Shown here: in pieces, positions 40,570 through 51,158 of the stretch | Layout of the letters: every line of letters starts with the position of its first letter | Position numbering within the stretch: the first letter of the stretch is position 1 | Assembly (NCBI RefSeq): GCF_014651855.1 | Contig: NZ_BMXR01000007.1 | Location: forward strand, 62,001-126,000 | From: Saccharospirillum salsuginis | GTDB taxonomy: Bacteria > Pseudomonadota > Gammaproteobacteria > Pseudomonadales > Natronospirillaceae | DNA: 64,000 nucleotides | Direction of reading: 5' to 3' | Made by a program: the position numbers and the translations under genes | The notes under the pieces: generated by a model | What the model saw: only the letters and a program-made list of their open reading frames with translations | Database searches by the model: none | Told to the model about the DNA's origin: nothing

Positions 40570-41721
40570 TCAAGCCCCCGGAAAAGCACCGTCCACGGGG
40601 TGGCAAATGTGCACGCTGGGTTCGATGCCGTATTCGACGGCATAGCGTGCCCGCACGATGCCGACAACTCCTTCGACCCGGCTTTCCGGTACCAGGGCGA
40701 CCACGCAGCCACCGAAGCCGCCGCCGGTCATGCGCACACCGCCCTGGGAACCGAGCGTCTCGGAAATCATCGCCACCAGGCCGTCGATGGGAGGGACGGT
40801 GATCTCGAAATCCTCGCGCATCGACGCGTGGCTCTCCGCCATCAGGCGCTGGATGCGCGACCAGTCGCCACTCTCCAGCGCATCGGCCGCCGCCAGGGTG
40901 CGGGCGTTCTCGGTGATGACATGGCGGGCGCGGCGGTAGGTGACGTCGTCCATGTCACCGCGGTAGTGTTCCAGCCGTTCCATATCGGCGTCTCGCAAGG
41001 CCTGAACATCCATGATATGAGCCGCTTCTTCGCACTGGAGCCGCCGGGTATTGTATTCACTGCCGACCAGGCCGCGCTTGACATTCGAATTGACGATCAC
41101 GATGGCGGCATCGGCCGGCATGGCCACCGGCCGGGTCGCCAGGCTGCGACAGTCGATCAGGGCCGCGTGCCCCTGTTGTCCGCGAGCGGAAATCAATTGA
41201 TCCATGATGCCGCATTGGCAGCCGACAAAGTCGTTTTCAGCCTTCTGGCCGATAATGGCGGCCCGGGTACCGTCCAACGGCTCACCGCTGAGCCCGGTCA
41301 TGGCTTTGGCGGTGACGATTTCCAGTGAGGCTGAGGAACTGAGCCCCGCGCCCTGGGGCACATTGCCGGCGATGACCAGGTCCGCACCGCTCAATCGATA
41401 GCCTTCGCTGAGGAGTACCTGGCAGACGCCGCGAATATAGTCCGACCAGGGGGCGTCCAGGTCCCGGGAGATCGGGGCGTCCAGATCGAATTCCGACCAG
41501 GCTTCGTCCAGATCCAGCGCGCACAGCCGAACCGTTCGATCCGGGCGGGTGCGTCCGGCGATGACGGTGTGATAATCGATGGCGGCCGGCAGGACGAAGC
41601 CGTCATTGTAGTCGGTGTGTTCGCCGATCAGATTGACGCGTCCCGGCGCCTGGAACGTCGCCTGTGCCGGGGCGCCAAACAGACGCTCGAAGCCCGATCG
41701 GGTTCGGTTCAGTAAATCCAT
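40570..41721 (-). CDS. galK: Galactokinase
   Basis: 383 residues. The GHMP kinase signature GRVNLIGEHTDYNDG is at about residues 27-41, the glycine-rich VPQGAGLSSSASLE ATP loop lies near 120, and the C-terminal GGVRMTGGGFGGCVVAL motif is present. It phosphorylates galactose at C1 (Leloir pathway). Its ATG overlaps the stop of galT by one base, so the two are translationally coupled. Confidence 0.95.
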   Translation of the reverse strand: MDLLNRTRSGFERLFGAPAQATFQAPGRVNLIGEHTDYNDGFVLPAAIDYHTVIAGRTRPDRTVRLCALDLDEAWSEFDLDAPISRDLDAPWSDYIRGVCQVLLSEGYRLSGADLVIAGNVPQGAGLSSSASLEIVTAKAMTGLSGEPLDGTRAAIIGQKAENDFVGCQCGIMDQLISARGQQGHAALIDCRSLATRPVAMPADAAIVIVNSNVKRGLVGSEYNTRRLQCEEAAHIMDVQALRDADMERLEHYRGDMDDVTYRRARHVITENARTLAAADALESGDWSRIQRLMAESHASMREDFEITVPPIDGLVAMISETLGSQGGVRMTGGGFGGCVVALVPESRVEGVVGIVRARYAVEYGIEPSVHICHPVDGAFPGA

Positions 41722-42770
41722 CAGCGGGCCTCCTTGTAATGGATGTCGCTCAGCGATTGCAGCCGTTCGGCGGCCTGTTCCGGCGTCAGGTCACGCTGGG
41801 GTTCGGCGAGCATTTCATAGCCGACCATGAACTTGCGCACGGTCGCGCTGCGCAACAGTGGCGGGTAAAAATGAGCGTGTAACTGCCAATGGCCGGCATC
41901 GGAATCATCGCAGGGCGCACCGTGCCATCCCATGGAGTAGGGGAAGGCGGTATTGAACAGGTTGTCGTAGCGCGTGGTCAGCCGTTTCAAGGCGTCGGCC
42001 AATGCATCCTTCTCCGCATCGTTCAGTGCGTTCAGATGCGGACGGTGCGCTTTCGGCAACAACAAGGTCTCGAACGGCCAGGCCGCCCAGAAGGGCACCA
42101 CGGCGATCCAGTGCTCGTTCTCCACCACCGTGCGCCGGCCGTCTTCGGCTTCGCGTCGGGCGTAATCCAGCAGCATCGGCGAACCGCTTCGGTCCAGATA
42201 GTCCTGCTGGGATCGGTCCTCGCGGGCCGGCAGCGACGGCAGGCTGGTATTGGCCCAGACCTGACCGTGCGGGTGCGGTTGGGAGCATCCCATGACCGCG
42301 CCCTTGTTTTCGAACAACTGCACCCACCGATAGTGGCGGCCGAGGTCTTCCAATTGTTCGACCCAGGTGTCCACCACGCGCCGAATAGCCGGTAACGGAA
42401 GTTCCGGCAACGTCTTGGCGTGATCCGGACTGAAACAGATGACCCGGGCCTCACCGCGTTCGGCGCGAACCCGCATTAACGGGTCATCGTCGCCTTCGAA
42501 TTCCGGCCCGTCCGGCATCAAGGCACCGAAATCGTTACCAAAAACAAAGGTGTCCTGGTACTCGGGATTATGATCACCGGAGATGCGCTCGTTGCCCGGA
42601 CACAGATAACATCCCGCGTCAAAGGAGGGGAGTTCGACATCGTCCGACGCTTCGGTCTGACCCTGCCAGGGGCGCTTGGCACGGTGCGGGGACACCAATA
42701 CCCAGTCATCGCTTAGCGGGTTATAGCGGCGATGCGGGTGATCGGTCGGGTCGAATGACGTGGTCTTCAT
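41721..42770 (-). CDS. galT: Galactose-1-phosphate uridylyltransferase
   Basis: 349 residues. It swaps UMP between UDP-glucose and galactose 1-phosphate. The active-site HPHGQ at about 166-170 and the Zn-binding CYLC (54-57) are present. First gene of the operon. AGGAGA lies before the ATG and the promoter/operator just upstream. No galE (UDP-galactose epimerase) is in the window, so it must be elsewhere. Confidence 0.95.
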   Translation of the reverse strand: MKTTSFDPTDHPHRRYNPLSDDWVLVSPHRAKRPWQGQTEASDDVELPSFDAGCYLCPGNERISGDHNPEYQDTFVFGNDFGALMPDGPEFEGDDDPLMRVRAERGEARVICFSPDHAKTLPELPLPAIRRVVDTWVEQLEDLGRHYRWVQLFENKGAVMGCSQPHPHGQVWANTSLPSLPAREDRSQQDYLDRSGSPMLLDYARREAEDGRRTVVENEHWIAVVPFWAAWPFETLLLPKAHRPHLNALNDAEKDALADALKRLTTRYDNLFNTAFPYSMGWHGAPCDDSDAGHWQLHAHFYPPLLRSATVRKFMVGYEMLAEPQRDLTPEQAAERLQSLSDIHYKEAR

Positions 42771-42796
42771 AGTCGTCTCCTAAAGCAATGGCGACC

Positions 42797-42824
42797 AGTC
42801 TATCGAATTTGAAAACGTTTTCAA
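42797..42824 (-). promoter_or_regulatory. gal operon promoter with LacI-type operator
   Basis: On the minus strand TTGAAA (42824-42819), 16 bp, then TAGACT (42802-42797). A perfect 16-bp palindrome TTGAAAAC-GTTTTCAA (42809-42824) covers the -35. LacI/GalR proteins bind such sites with a central CG step. It sits between galT and galR and could serve both. Confidence 0.75.
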
Positions 42825-42943
42825 GCATCTCAATCCCACGCCAAACCCGACGCATCGTTGTAACCCGGGGGGAAAGCGGTCAAACTTGCGGTGGAAACCG
42901 ATTTCGAGCCCAGCCACAACGACCAGAACCAGGAGCACCATCC

Positions 42944-43960
42944 TTGGCCAACATCAAAGATGTCGCTAAAGCCGCCGGCGTATCCGTCTCCACGGTGTCC
43001 CGTGTCATCAACCACTCCGCCTCCGTGGTACCGGAGAAACGCCAGGCCGTCCTCGCCGCCATGGACGAACTGGACTACCGGCCCAACACCCTGGCCCGGG
43101 CCCTGGTCAGCAACAAATCCAACTGCATCGGCCTGCTGGTCGGCGAAATCGACTCCCCCTTCTTCGCCCAACTGATGGCCGGCGTCCACCGCGTCGTCCT
43201 CGACGCCGGCAAACACGTCATCGTCACCGCCGGCTACCACCACCCCGAGCACGAACGCGAATCCATCCGCTTCCTGCTCGAACGCCGCTGCGACGCCCTG
43301 GTCGTCCACTCCAAGGCCTTGCCCGACGAAGAACTCATCAACCTGCTCGAACAAGACGTACCCATCATCATCATCAACCGCCTGATACCCGGCTGGGAAC
43401 ACCGCTGTGTCTACCTCGACAACGAATACGGCGCCTACCTCGCCACCCGGCACCTGCTGACCAAGGGCCACACCAACATTGCCTACATCGGCACCAACAT
43501 CGCCATCGAAGACGGCGCCGACCGCGTGCACGGCTACCGTCGCGCGCTCGAAGAATTCGGCATCGAATTCGACGAACGCAAACTGGTCAAAGCCTTCCCC
43601 GACGAAGAAGGCGGTCATTACGCCATGGCCGAAGTCATGAGCCGCCGACTCGGCGTCACCGCCGTCTTCTCCTACAACGACGCCATGGCCGCCGGCGCCA
43701 TCACCATGCTTCAGGACGCCGGCCACCGAGTCCCCGAGGAAATCTCCATCGTCGGCTTCGACGACGTCATCCTCGCCCGACTGCTCAACCCCCGGCTCAC
43801 CACCATCCGCTACCCCATCCACGAAATGGGCGCCCTCGCAGCCCGCATCGTCCTGCACGACCTCGACCCCAAAATCCCCAGCGTCGAGCAACCACTCAGG
43901 TTCACCCCGAGATTGGTTGAACGACATTCCGTCAGAGATGTCAGTTTGGTGGGAGCTTAA
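42944..43960 (+). CDS. galR: LacI/GalR-family repressor of the gal operon
   Basis: 338 residues from a TTG with AGGAG 8 nt upstream. A longer frame from 42788 is not used, because it would run through the operator. The LacI helix-turn-helix (IKDVAKAAGVSVSTVSRVINH) is followed by the hinge and a periplasmic-binding-like effector domain. It is divergent from galTKM with a perfect palindromic operator between them, so it probably represses the operon and itself, with galactose or a derivative as inducer. Confidence 0.88.
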   Translation: MANIKDVAKAAGVSVSTVSRVINHSASVVPEKRQAVLAAMDELDYRPNTLARALVSNKSNCIGLLVGEIDSPFFAQLMAGVHRVVLDAGKHVIVTAGYHHPEHERESIRFLLERRCDALVVHSKALPDEELINLLEQDVPIIIINRLIPGWEHRCVYLDNEYGAYLATRHLLTKGHTNIAYIGTNIAIEDGADRVHGYRRALEEFGIEFDERKLVKAFPDEEGGHYAMAEVMSRRLGVTAVFSYNDAMAAGAITMLQDAGHRVPEEISIVGFDDVILARLLNPRLTTIRYPIHEMGALAARIVLHDLDPKIPSVEQPLRFTPRLVERHSVRDVSLVGA

Positions 43961-44063
43961 CAGCCTAATTGAAGTCAGATGACGGAATTGGCGTTGGTGG
44001 TCGCAACAAGCGCATTGGCGGTTTGAGTGTTGATAGTGGAGGCACTGGTTTGAGCGACGGATG

Positions 44064-44170
44064 CCGGTGGTTCCCCATCGGGGAAGTCCGCAGCAAGGAT
44101 GCTGCGGTCTAGGCCCCATGGACGGGTTGAGTGGGCGGCATACCGCACGACCCCGAGGGGGAACCACCGG
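44064..44170 (+). repeat. Tandem GGA-hairpin element, copy 2
   Basis: Perfect outer arms CCGGTGGTTCCCC (44064-44076) and 44158-44170. Inner hairpins: an 8-bp stem with an AGGA loop (44088-44107; CAAGGATG) and a second with CATGGACG at 44117-44124. GGAs 23 nt apart. A third hairpin GCGG-CATA-CCGC follows, shared only with copy 3. The element takes up the middle of the 319-bp galR to 44280 gap and ends 109 nt before the next start. Confidence 0.75.
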
Positions 44171-44279
44171 TAGCCGGCGCGGGTTCCTGGCACGTATCTT
44201 CCCGAGCCGTCGCCAAACCAACCACCTAACGACGCTATTTGGTAGAATACTTCAAGGAACCACCGACCAGGAGAAACCC

Positions 44280-44573
44280 ATGAATCAGAGAGAGCGGATG
44301 ATCGCCTGGTTCTCCGACCAGATGGACCATCACCGCATCCACTTCGCCGACACCCACCAAATGTACGACTTCGACGCCCCAGACAACCGCGCCGCCGAAC
44401 GCCTGCTGTGCGAAGGCGACCGCCACTTCCGCCTCCTGTTCAACCGACCCGTCTCCCCGCTCGAACTCAACGAAGCCTTCTACAGCGCTTGCTACTACCG
44501 CAACAAAGTCGACCGGATCGCCCGGGAACGGCCCTGGTGGCACCGTTTTTTGCGCTGGATCTCATCGCCATAG
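44280..44573 (+). CDS. Small hypothetical protein, 97 residues
   Basis: 97 residues, acidic and aromatic-rich N-terminal half (MIAWFSDQMDHHRIHFADTHQMYDFD) and a basic C-terminal end (RERPWWHRFLRWISS). No signal or membrane segment. CAGGAG lies 7 nt before the ATG. It has no recognised domain. The GGA-hairpin element lies in its probable leader. Confidence 0.6.
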   Translation: MNQRERMIAWFSDQMDHHRIHFADTHQMYDFDAPDNRAAERLLCEGDRHFRLLFNRPVSPLELNEAFYSACYYRNKVDRIARERPWWHRFLRWISSP

Positions 44574-44873
44574 CCGCCTAACCGTCCCGCCAGCGTGACA
44601 GACCCGCCATACAGCCCGTGACAGGCCTGTCTTGATCATCGCCTTGAGGTTATGAAAGAGGATTATCCTGTAAATGGAGTGGTTTTCAGGATTATAGGTG
44701 GTGGGGGCTCCATTCTGTATTAAAAAAGCGGCTAATCGGCCCGTGATTCAGTGCCTCTTTCGAGGCATCTCTTTCTATACTGATCGGCATCCGAAACGCC
44801 GGTCCGTCACCGTCTCCCACGGATGACCGGCCCGAACAACCACAAGAACCGACCAGCCTCAGGGGGTTTCAGC
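44574..44873 (+). other. 300-bp gap before ald
   Basis: Has a hairpin TGCCTC-TTTC-GAGGCA (44752-44767) followed by a T-rich tail, perhaps a weak terminator, and a -10-like TATACT just after (about 44776). Inverted AATGGAG/CTCCATT at 44673 and 44708. Nothing else clear. Confidence 0.35.
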
Positions 44874-45995
<1,122 letters not shown>

Positions 45996-46168
45996 GGGTT
46001 GTGGTTTGTGTGTTGGATTACGGACCTTCGGTCCTAATCCAACCTACTGACCCACGGTGCGCGATGCGCACCCTACGGTTGGCGGATCACGCTGTCGCTC
46101 TTCCGCCCTACAGGTTAACGCCCAACATGAGTTGGGTTTGGTTGGGAATCACCACCTGACTCAGCGAC
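45996..46168. repeat. Composite of intergenic palindromes
   Basis: 46013-46044: GTTGGATT/AATCCAAC around a GGACC-TTC-GGTCC hairpin, like the repeat at 24970. 46058-46073: GGTGCGC/GCGCACC. Further short palindromes to 46140. No gene. Confidence 0.55.
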
Positions 46169-46287
46169 AGGGGAGGGGGTTAACCTAGCCAGGGAAGTGG
46201 GCAGCAGGGATGCTGCCGTCTAGCCTACAGGGAGGTATTGAGTGGGCGGCACACCGCGCGACCCTGGATGGGTTTGCCCCCTCCTCT
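46169..46287 (+). repeat. Tandem GGA-hairpin element, copy 3
   Basis: Arms 46169-46185 and 46271-46287 pair at 14 of 17. Inner hairpins: 7-bp stem with GGGA loop (46200-46217; CAGGGATG) and TAC-AGGGAG-GTA at 46226-46237 (ACAGGGAGGT, a full RsmE-type match). GGAs 23 nt apart. Extra GCGG-CACA-CCGC hairpin. It ends 96 nt before murI. Confidence 0.75.
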
Positions 46288-46383
46288 GGCGCGGACCATT
46301 GCCACCAGCGTCCAACCTCCCCAGTTTACTTGCGTTCAAACTCGCCGTAGTCTTGCCTGCCACGAAGGCAAGGGGGTAGTCAT

Positions 46384-47169
46384 GTGATCGGCGTTTTTGA
46401 TTCTGGAATCGGTGGTTTGACCGTCCTGGCCTGGATCCGTCAGCGCCTGCCGGACGCCCCCCTGGTCTATGTCGCCGACCAAAAACACAATCCCTATGGC
46501 TCCAAACCCGATTGGGCTCTGCAGCAGCGCTGCGACAGCATCGCCGACTGGCTCATCAACCAGGGCGCCACCGTCCTCGTCGTCGCCTGCAACACCGCCA
46601 CCGCCCATTGCATCGACGCCCTGCGCAAACGCCACAGCATCGTCATCGTGGGCGTCGAGCCCGGCATCAAGCCGGCCGCGCTGGGCTCCCGCTCCGGTTC
46701 CATCGGCATACTGGCCACCGAAAACACCCTCGCGTCCGAGCGTTATCAGTCACTCGCCGCCCGGTTCAACCCCAACACCCGCATATTTAATCAATCGTGC
46801 CCGCACCTGGCCGACGCCATCGAACTGGGGCCCGACAACCCCGACATCGACCGTTTGCTGCACGAATACGTGCCCGGTCTGGTTGAGGAAGGCGTCGATC
46901 GCCTGGTACTGGGGTGTACGCACTATCCGCTGGTGCGCTCGAAGATTCAGGCCCTGACCGGGGAGCACATTCAGTTGATCGACACCGGGGAAGCCATCGC
47001 GGCCGAAGTGGGCCGTCGCTATCAGCCGGAGCCGGCCGCCGTCTCGACGCGATTGATCACGACCGGGTCATTGGAGCGACTGGAACGGCTGATCGAGGCG
47101 TGGCCCATGTTGAAGGACGCATTCGGGAATGCGGTGTGCGAAGTCGCCCCGGAAGGATTGGCTGGTTAG
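46384..47169 (+). CDS. murI: Glutamate racemase
   Basis: 261 residues. It makes D-glutamate for peptidoglycan. FDSGIGGLTVL is near the N terminus, and both catalytic Cys are present: Cys69 in VVACNTATA and Cys178 in LGCTHYPLV. The start is GTG with AAGGGGG upstream. A GGA-hairpin element precedes it. Confidence 0.95.
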   Translation: MIGVFDSGIGGLTVLAWIRQRLPDAPLVYVADQKHNPYGSKPDWALQQRCDSIADWLINQGATVLVVACNTATAHCIDALRKRHSIVIVGVEPGIKPAALGSRSGSIGILATENTLASERYQSLAARFNPNTRIFNQSCPHLADAIELGPDNPDIDRLLHEYVPGLVEEGVDRLVLGCTHYPLVRSKIQALTGEHIQLIDTGEAIAAEVGRRYQPEPAAVSTRLITTGSLERLERLIEAWPMLKDAFGNAVCEVAPEGLAG

Positions 47170-47188
47170 CCGGGCCGTTCTCCGCGCA

Positions 47189-47443
47189 TCAGGGCTCCGG
47201 TTGTTCCAACGCGTAAACGTCATCCTCGATCCGCGCGTGGTACTCCCGCAACAGCGCCAGAGCCGATTGTATGGCCTGGTTGTGGATCGCTGGAGTCAAT
47301 TGTTCGACGAAATAGTCGACCACCGAATCAGCTTCAAATTGCCCCAGTTCCAGGTTTAATTCACTCTCGAACCACCGTTGAACGCCCTGATTCAGGGTTT
47401 CACGGGCTTCCTTGGTCATCAGCGGGCGGGTCGGGTCGTTCAT
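47189..47443 (-). CDS. DUF2164-family protein
   Basis: 84 residues. The core, LNQGVQRWFESELNLELGQFEADSVVDYFVEQLTPAIHNQAIQSALA, fits the small DUF2164 proteins of unknown function. Start at 47443 with AGGA upstream; the longer frame is not supported. Convergent with murI. Confidence 0.72.
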   Translation of the reverse strand: MNDPTRPLMTKEARETLNQGVQRWFESELNLELGQFEADSVVDYFVEQLTPAIHNQAIQSALALLREYHARIEDDVYALEQPEP

Positions 47444-47523
47444 GGCGGCGGTCCTGTGCGTGCAAATGGGGCGGTCACTGTAAAATGATGTGTCGGGGTG
47501 GTCAAAAAGGGTGCGGCTTGGTT

Positions 47524-47549
47524 TATAATGCCATCTTAAACGTTTAAGA
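47524..47549 (+). promoter_or_regulatory. Promoter and LacI-type operator of the sugar-binding-protein gene
   Basis: A consensus -10 TATAAT (47524-47529) is followed by a perfect 16-bp palindrome TCTTAAAC-GTTTAAGA (47534-47549) covering the expected start site, with the central CG of LacI-family operators. No LacI gene is adjacent. Confidence 0.65.
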
Positions 47550-47601
47550 AAGCGTTTGATTCGACACACAACAATCACAACAAGACGAAACGAGGGCCGT
47601 T

Positions 47602-48891
47602 ATGCAAGTCAGTCAGCTGTCCGTTCGCACCTGCCTTACCCTTTTATTGACCGCCATCCCGGGCTTTTTGATGTCGGGCGCTGCTACGGCTGCCCAGATC
47701 ACCATCGCCTGCGGTGCTGTCGGCATGGAGCGGCAACTGTGCGAGGAAGGGGCCGCACGTTGGTCGGAACAAACCGGCCACGACGTGGAAGTCATCGCCA
47801 CACCGGAATCCTCCACCGAACGCCTGGCGATGTATCAACTGTTACTGCGCGAGCGGCACGACACCGTCGATGTCTACCAGATCGACGTAATCTGGCCCGG
47901 TTTGCTGCATGAATACCTGCTCGACCTGTCGCCGTACATTCCCGACGAGAATGCCTTCTTCCCCAATCTGATCGCCAACGACACCATCAATGGGCGGCTC
48001 ATCGCCTTGCCCTGGTACGTTGACACCGGTCTGTTGTACTACCGGAAGGATTTGCTCGACCAGTACGGCTACGACGTTCCCGCCACCTGGTCGGAGCTGG
48101 AACGGATCGCGACCGACATTCAAGCCGGCGAGCGTCCGCAGAATCGGGAATTCTGGGGGTATGTCTGGCAGGGCAGCGACTACGAAGGCCTGACTTGCAA
48201 TGTCGTCGAATGGCTGGTCAGTCACGATGCCGGCAATGTCGTCGACGAAGGCCAGACGGTGACATTGAACAACGACAAAGCCGTCAAGGCGCTGGCCACG
48301 GCCGCCAACTGGGTCGGCAAGATCACATCACCGGCCGTGCTCGGCTATCGGGAAGAGGATGCCCGGGCGCAGTTCGAGGCCGGCAATGCCCTGTTTATGC
48401 GCAACTGGCCCTATGCCTGGAGTCTCGGCAACAATCCGGAGACCTCGGATGTGGCCGGCAAGATCGGCGTGACCGTGCTGCCGCGCGGCGACGAAGGGCA
48501 ACCCACCGGGGCGCTGGGCGGCTGGCATCTGGGCGTGACCAAAGCGACCAAAAACCCGCAACTGGCCGCCGATCTGGTGCGTTTTCTGACCAGCGAAGCC
48601 GAACAGCGTCGCCGGGCGGAACACGGTTATCTGCCCACGCGCAGCGCACTCTACGAAGATACGGCTCTGACGTCGCAAAACGCCGTGTTTGAACCCGTCG
48701 GGCAGGCATTGAACAACGTAGCCTTGCGTCCATCCTCCTCGACCGGTCGTATCTACAAATACGTCTCCCGCTACCTGTCCCAGGAAACACACGATGTCCT
48801 GGCCGGTGAAAAATCGGCCGAGGCCGCGGTCGAATCGATCTCCCGCCGCATCGTCGAGAAGAGCCTGGGCGACTTTTCCATGTTGCGCTAA
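47602..48891 (+). CDS. ABC sugar-type solute-binding protein (family 1), orphan
   Basis: 429 residues with a Sec signal peptide (LTLLLTAIPGFLMSGAATA). The mature protein resembles trehalose/maltose-type (ThuE-like) binding proteins: DVYQIDVIWPGLLHEYLLDL, GRLIALPWYVDTGLLYYRKDLL, and GGWHLGVTKATKNPQLAADLVRFL. No permease or importer ATPase gene follows; the next gene encodes an exporter. It therefore serves a transporter encoded elsewhere, or a sensory partner. The upstream palindrome suggests sugar-dependent repression. Confidence 0.85.
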   Translation: MQVSQLSVRTCLTLLLTAIPGFLMSGAATAAQITIACGAVGMERQLCEEGAARWSEQTGHDVEVIATPESSTERLAMYQLLLRERHDTVDVYQIDVIWPGLLHEYLLDLSPYIPDENAFFPNLIANDTINGRLIALPWYVDTGLLYYRKDLLDQYGYDVPATWSELERIATDIQAGERPQNREFWGYVWQGSDYEGLTCNVVEWLVSHDAGNVVDEGQTVTLNNDKAVKALATAANWVGKITSPAVLGYREEDARAQFEAGNALFMRNWPYAWSLGNNPETSDVAGKIGVTVLPRGDEGQPTGALGGWHLGVTKATKNPQLAADLVRFLTSEAEQRRRAEHGYLPTRSALYEDTALTSQNAVFEPVGQALNNVALRPSSSTGRIYKYVSRYLSQETHDVLAGEKSAEAAVESISRRIVEKSLGDFSMLR

Positions 48892-48977
48892 GACATAAGT
48901 CACTTTTTCAGGGGGCGGGGCTTGGTAATCGGGCGCCGCACCCTGATCTCGACAAGGTTTCATAACAGGAAGCCGTC

Positions 48978-50804
48978 ATGTCGACCCAGTCCCCGGATTC
49001 GAACCAACCCGATCCCACCCGTGTGCAGGCACCCGAAGCGCCGCGGGTGCCCTTCGGTTTTCTGGCCCAGCTGTGGCCTTATCTGCGTCGCTATCGCGGC
49101 ATCATGACCGGTGCCGCGGCGGCATTGATCCTGACCTCTCTGCTGACCCTGGCGCTGGGGCAGGGCGTACGCCTGGTGATCGACCAGGGTATCCTCGCCG
49201 AATCGATCGGCGCGCTGAACCGGACGCTGGGGCTGGTGATGGTCCTGGTCGTGGCTATGGCTGTCGGTACCTTCATCCGTTTCTATCTGGTGACCTGGCT
49301 GGGCGAGCGCGTCTCGAACGACCTGCGCGCCGATGTGTTCTCGCACCTGGTGCACATGCACCCCAGCTACTTCGAGGAAAACAAAAGCGGCGAGATCATG
49401 TCGCGGCTGACCACCGATACGACCCTGTTGCAGTCCATCATCGGCTCCAGCCTGTCGTTCGCGTTGCGCAACCTGCTGACCGTAACCGGCGGTTTGATCA
49501 TGTTGCTGGTGACCAACCTGAAACTCTCCGGCGTTGTCCTGCTGGGCGTGCCGGCCATTCTGATTCCGGTGCTGTGGATGGGGCGCCGGGTACGCACTCT
49601 GAGCCGTCGCAGTCAGGACACCGTGGCCGATGTCGGCACCTATGCCGGCGAAATCATTCGCCAGATCAAAACGGTGCAGAGCTATGCTCGTGAAAGCTTT
49701 GAAAAGGCCGCTTTCCAGCGTGAGGTCGACGAGGCCCTGAACGTGGCTCGCCAACGCATCCGTCAGCGTTCCATCCTGATGGCGGTGGTCATACTGCTGG
49801 CCTTCACCGCCATCGCCGCCATGGTCTGGGTGGGCGGTTACGATGTCATGACCGGCCAGATGACCGGCGGTGAGCTCGCCGCCTTTGTCTTCTATGCGGT
49901 GATGGTGGCCTTCGGCGTCGCCGGGGTGTCCGAAGTGTATGGTGAGGTGCAGCGGGCCGCCGGTGCGACCGAGCGTTTGATCGAATTGCTGGCCGAACCG
50001 TCGCTGATTACCAGCCCCGCCGAACCCGAGGCTGTCAATGCCGACAGTCCGGTGCATCTGTCGCTGCGCGATGTCACCTTCAGCTATCCGAGCCGGCTCG
50101 ACCGACCGGCGCTGGACGGCGTGACGCTCGATATCCGTCGCGGCGAGACCGTGGCTCTGGTCGGGCCCAGCGGCGCCGGCAAATCGACCTTGTTCGAGCT
50201 GCTGCTGCGCTTTTACGACCCGCAACAGGGGACCATTGAATTGCTGGGCCGGGACGTTCGGCGGGTCACTCTGGACGCATTGCGCGAACATATGGCGCTG
50301 GTCCCCCAGCAACCGGTTCTGTTCAGCAACGATGTCTGGCACAACATCCGCTATGGCCGGCCGGACGCACCGGATCAGGCTGTGATCGATGCCGCGCGGG
50401 CCGCCAACGCCTATGATTTCATCCAGGATTTGCCGGACGGATTCAACAGCGATCTGGGTGAGAGCGGTGTACGTCTCAGCGGCGGCCAGAAGCAGCGACT
50501 GGTGATTGCCCGGGCCATCCTCAAGGATCCGGACATCCTGTTGCTGGACGAAGCCACCAGCGCGTTGGATGCCGAGAGTGAATTCCAGGTCCAGCGGGCG
50601 CTCGACAAGCTGATGAAGAACCGAACCACGCTGATCATCGCCCATCGATTGTCCACTGTGCTCGGCGCCGATCGCATCGTGGTCATGGACCAGGGTCGGG
50701 TCATCGCCGAGGGCAGCCACCAGGAACTGCAGCGGAACTCGCCACTTTACCGGCGGTTGGCCGAATTGCAGTTCGGCGAGCGACTGGAAACCGTGGACGA
50801 CTGA
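48978..50804 (+). CDS. ABC exporter, fused permease-ATPase (MsbA/LmrA-like)
   Basis: 608 residues. Six membrane helices in the first 330 residues (YFEENKSGEIMSRLTTDTTLLQ is the conserved coupling region), then an ATPase with Walker A GPSGAGKST near 396, signature LSGGQKQRL near 501, Walker B ILLLDEATSALD. Half-size exporter working as a homodimer; substrate (lipid or drug) unknown. AGGAAG precedes the ATG. Confidence 0.9.
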   Translation: MSTQSPDSNQPDPTRVQAPEAPRVPFGFLAQLWPYLRRYRGIMTGAAAALILTSLLTLALGQGVRLVIDQGILAESIGALNRTLGLVMVLVVAMAVGTFIRFYLVTWLGERVSNDLRADVFSHLVHMHPSYFEENKSGEIMSRLTTDTTLLQSIIGSSLSFALRNLLTVTGGLIMLLVTNLKLSGVVLLGVPAILIPVLWMGRRVRTLSRRSQDTVADVGTYAGEIIRQIKTVQSYARESFEKAAFQREVDEALNVARQRIRQRSILMAVVILLAFTAIAAMVWVGGYDVMTGQMTGGELAAFVFYAVMVAFGVAGVSEVYGEVQRAAGATERLIELLAEPSLITSPAEPEAVNADSPVHLSLRDVTFSYPSRLDRPALDGVTLDIRRGETVALVGPSGAGKSTLFELLLRFYDPQQGTIELLGRDVRRVTLDALREHMALVPQQPVLFSNDVWHNIRYGRPDAPDQAVIDAARAANAYDFIQDLPDGFNSDLGESGVRLSGGQKQRLVIARAILKDPDILLLDEATSALDAESEFQVQRALDKLMKNRTTLIIAHRLSTVLGADRIVVMDQGRVIAEGSHQELQRNSPLYRRLAELQFGERLETVDD

Positions 50805-50829
50805 TCAGTTATTATCCAATGACCCCTTC

Positions 50830-50863
50830 CGGACCGTGGCTTTCGAAACCCGGTCCGACTTTT
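50830..50863 (+). terminator. Terminator-like hairpin after the ABC exporter
   Basis: 7-bp stem CGGACCG/CGGTCCG, 14-nt loop, then ACTTTT, 26 bp after the stop. Confidence 0.5.
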
Positions 50864-51158
50864 AACCCCGCTCCAGCCTGAAAGCGACCTTTCATTCGCC
50901 ATTTCCGTCGCGCTCTTCCAAATCCCGACCGATGCGTTAGTGTGTATTTGTTACAGTCGTAAAGAGGGGTTTTCATACCGCTCGGGGTTGTAAAGAAAGC
51001 GTCTGACATTTATTGTTTAGACCACAAAATAAAGGCCGGATAAAAACGTCTATACTGAGCTTCGCCGTGTGGAGGGGTGATGTTGGGCGTGTCCGTCCGG
51101 GCGCCCACCGGGTCCACTCGGTGGATGAAGTACTTACATTTCAGAGTAGGGGACTTAA
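50864..51158 (+). other. Upstream region of the BCCT gene
   Basis: About 295 bp, rather AT-rich at 50990-51060. A -10-like TATACT is at 51051-51056 without a matching -35, leaving a leader of about 100 nt. Nothing else assigned. Confidence 0.35.
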
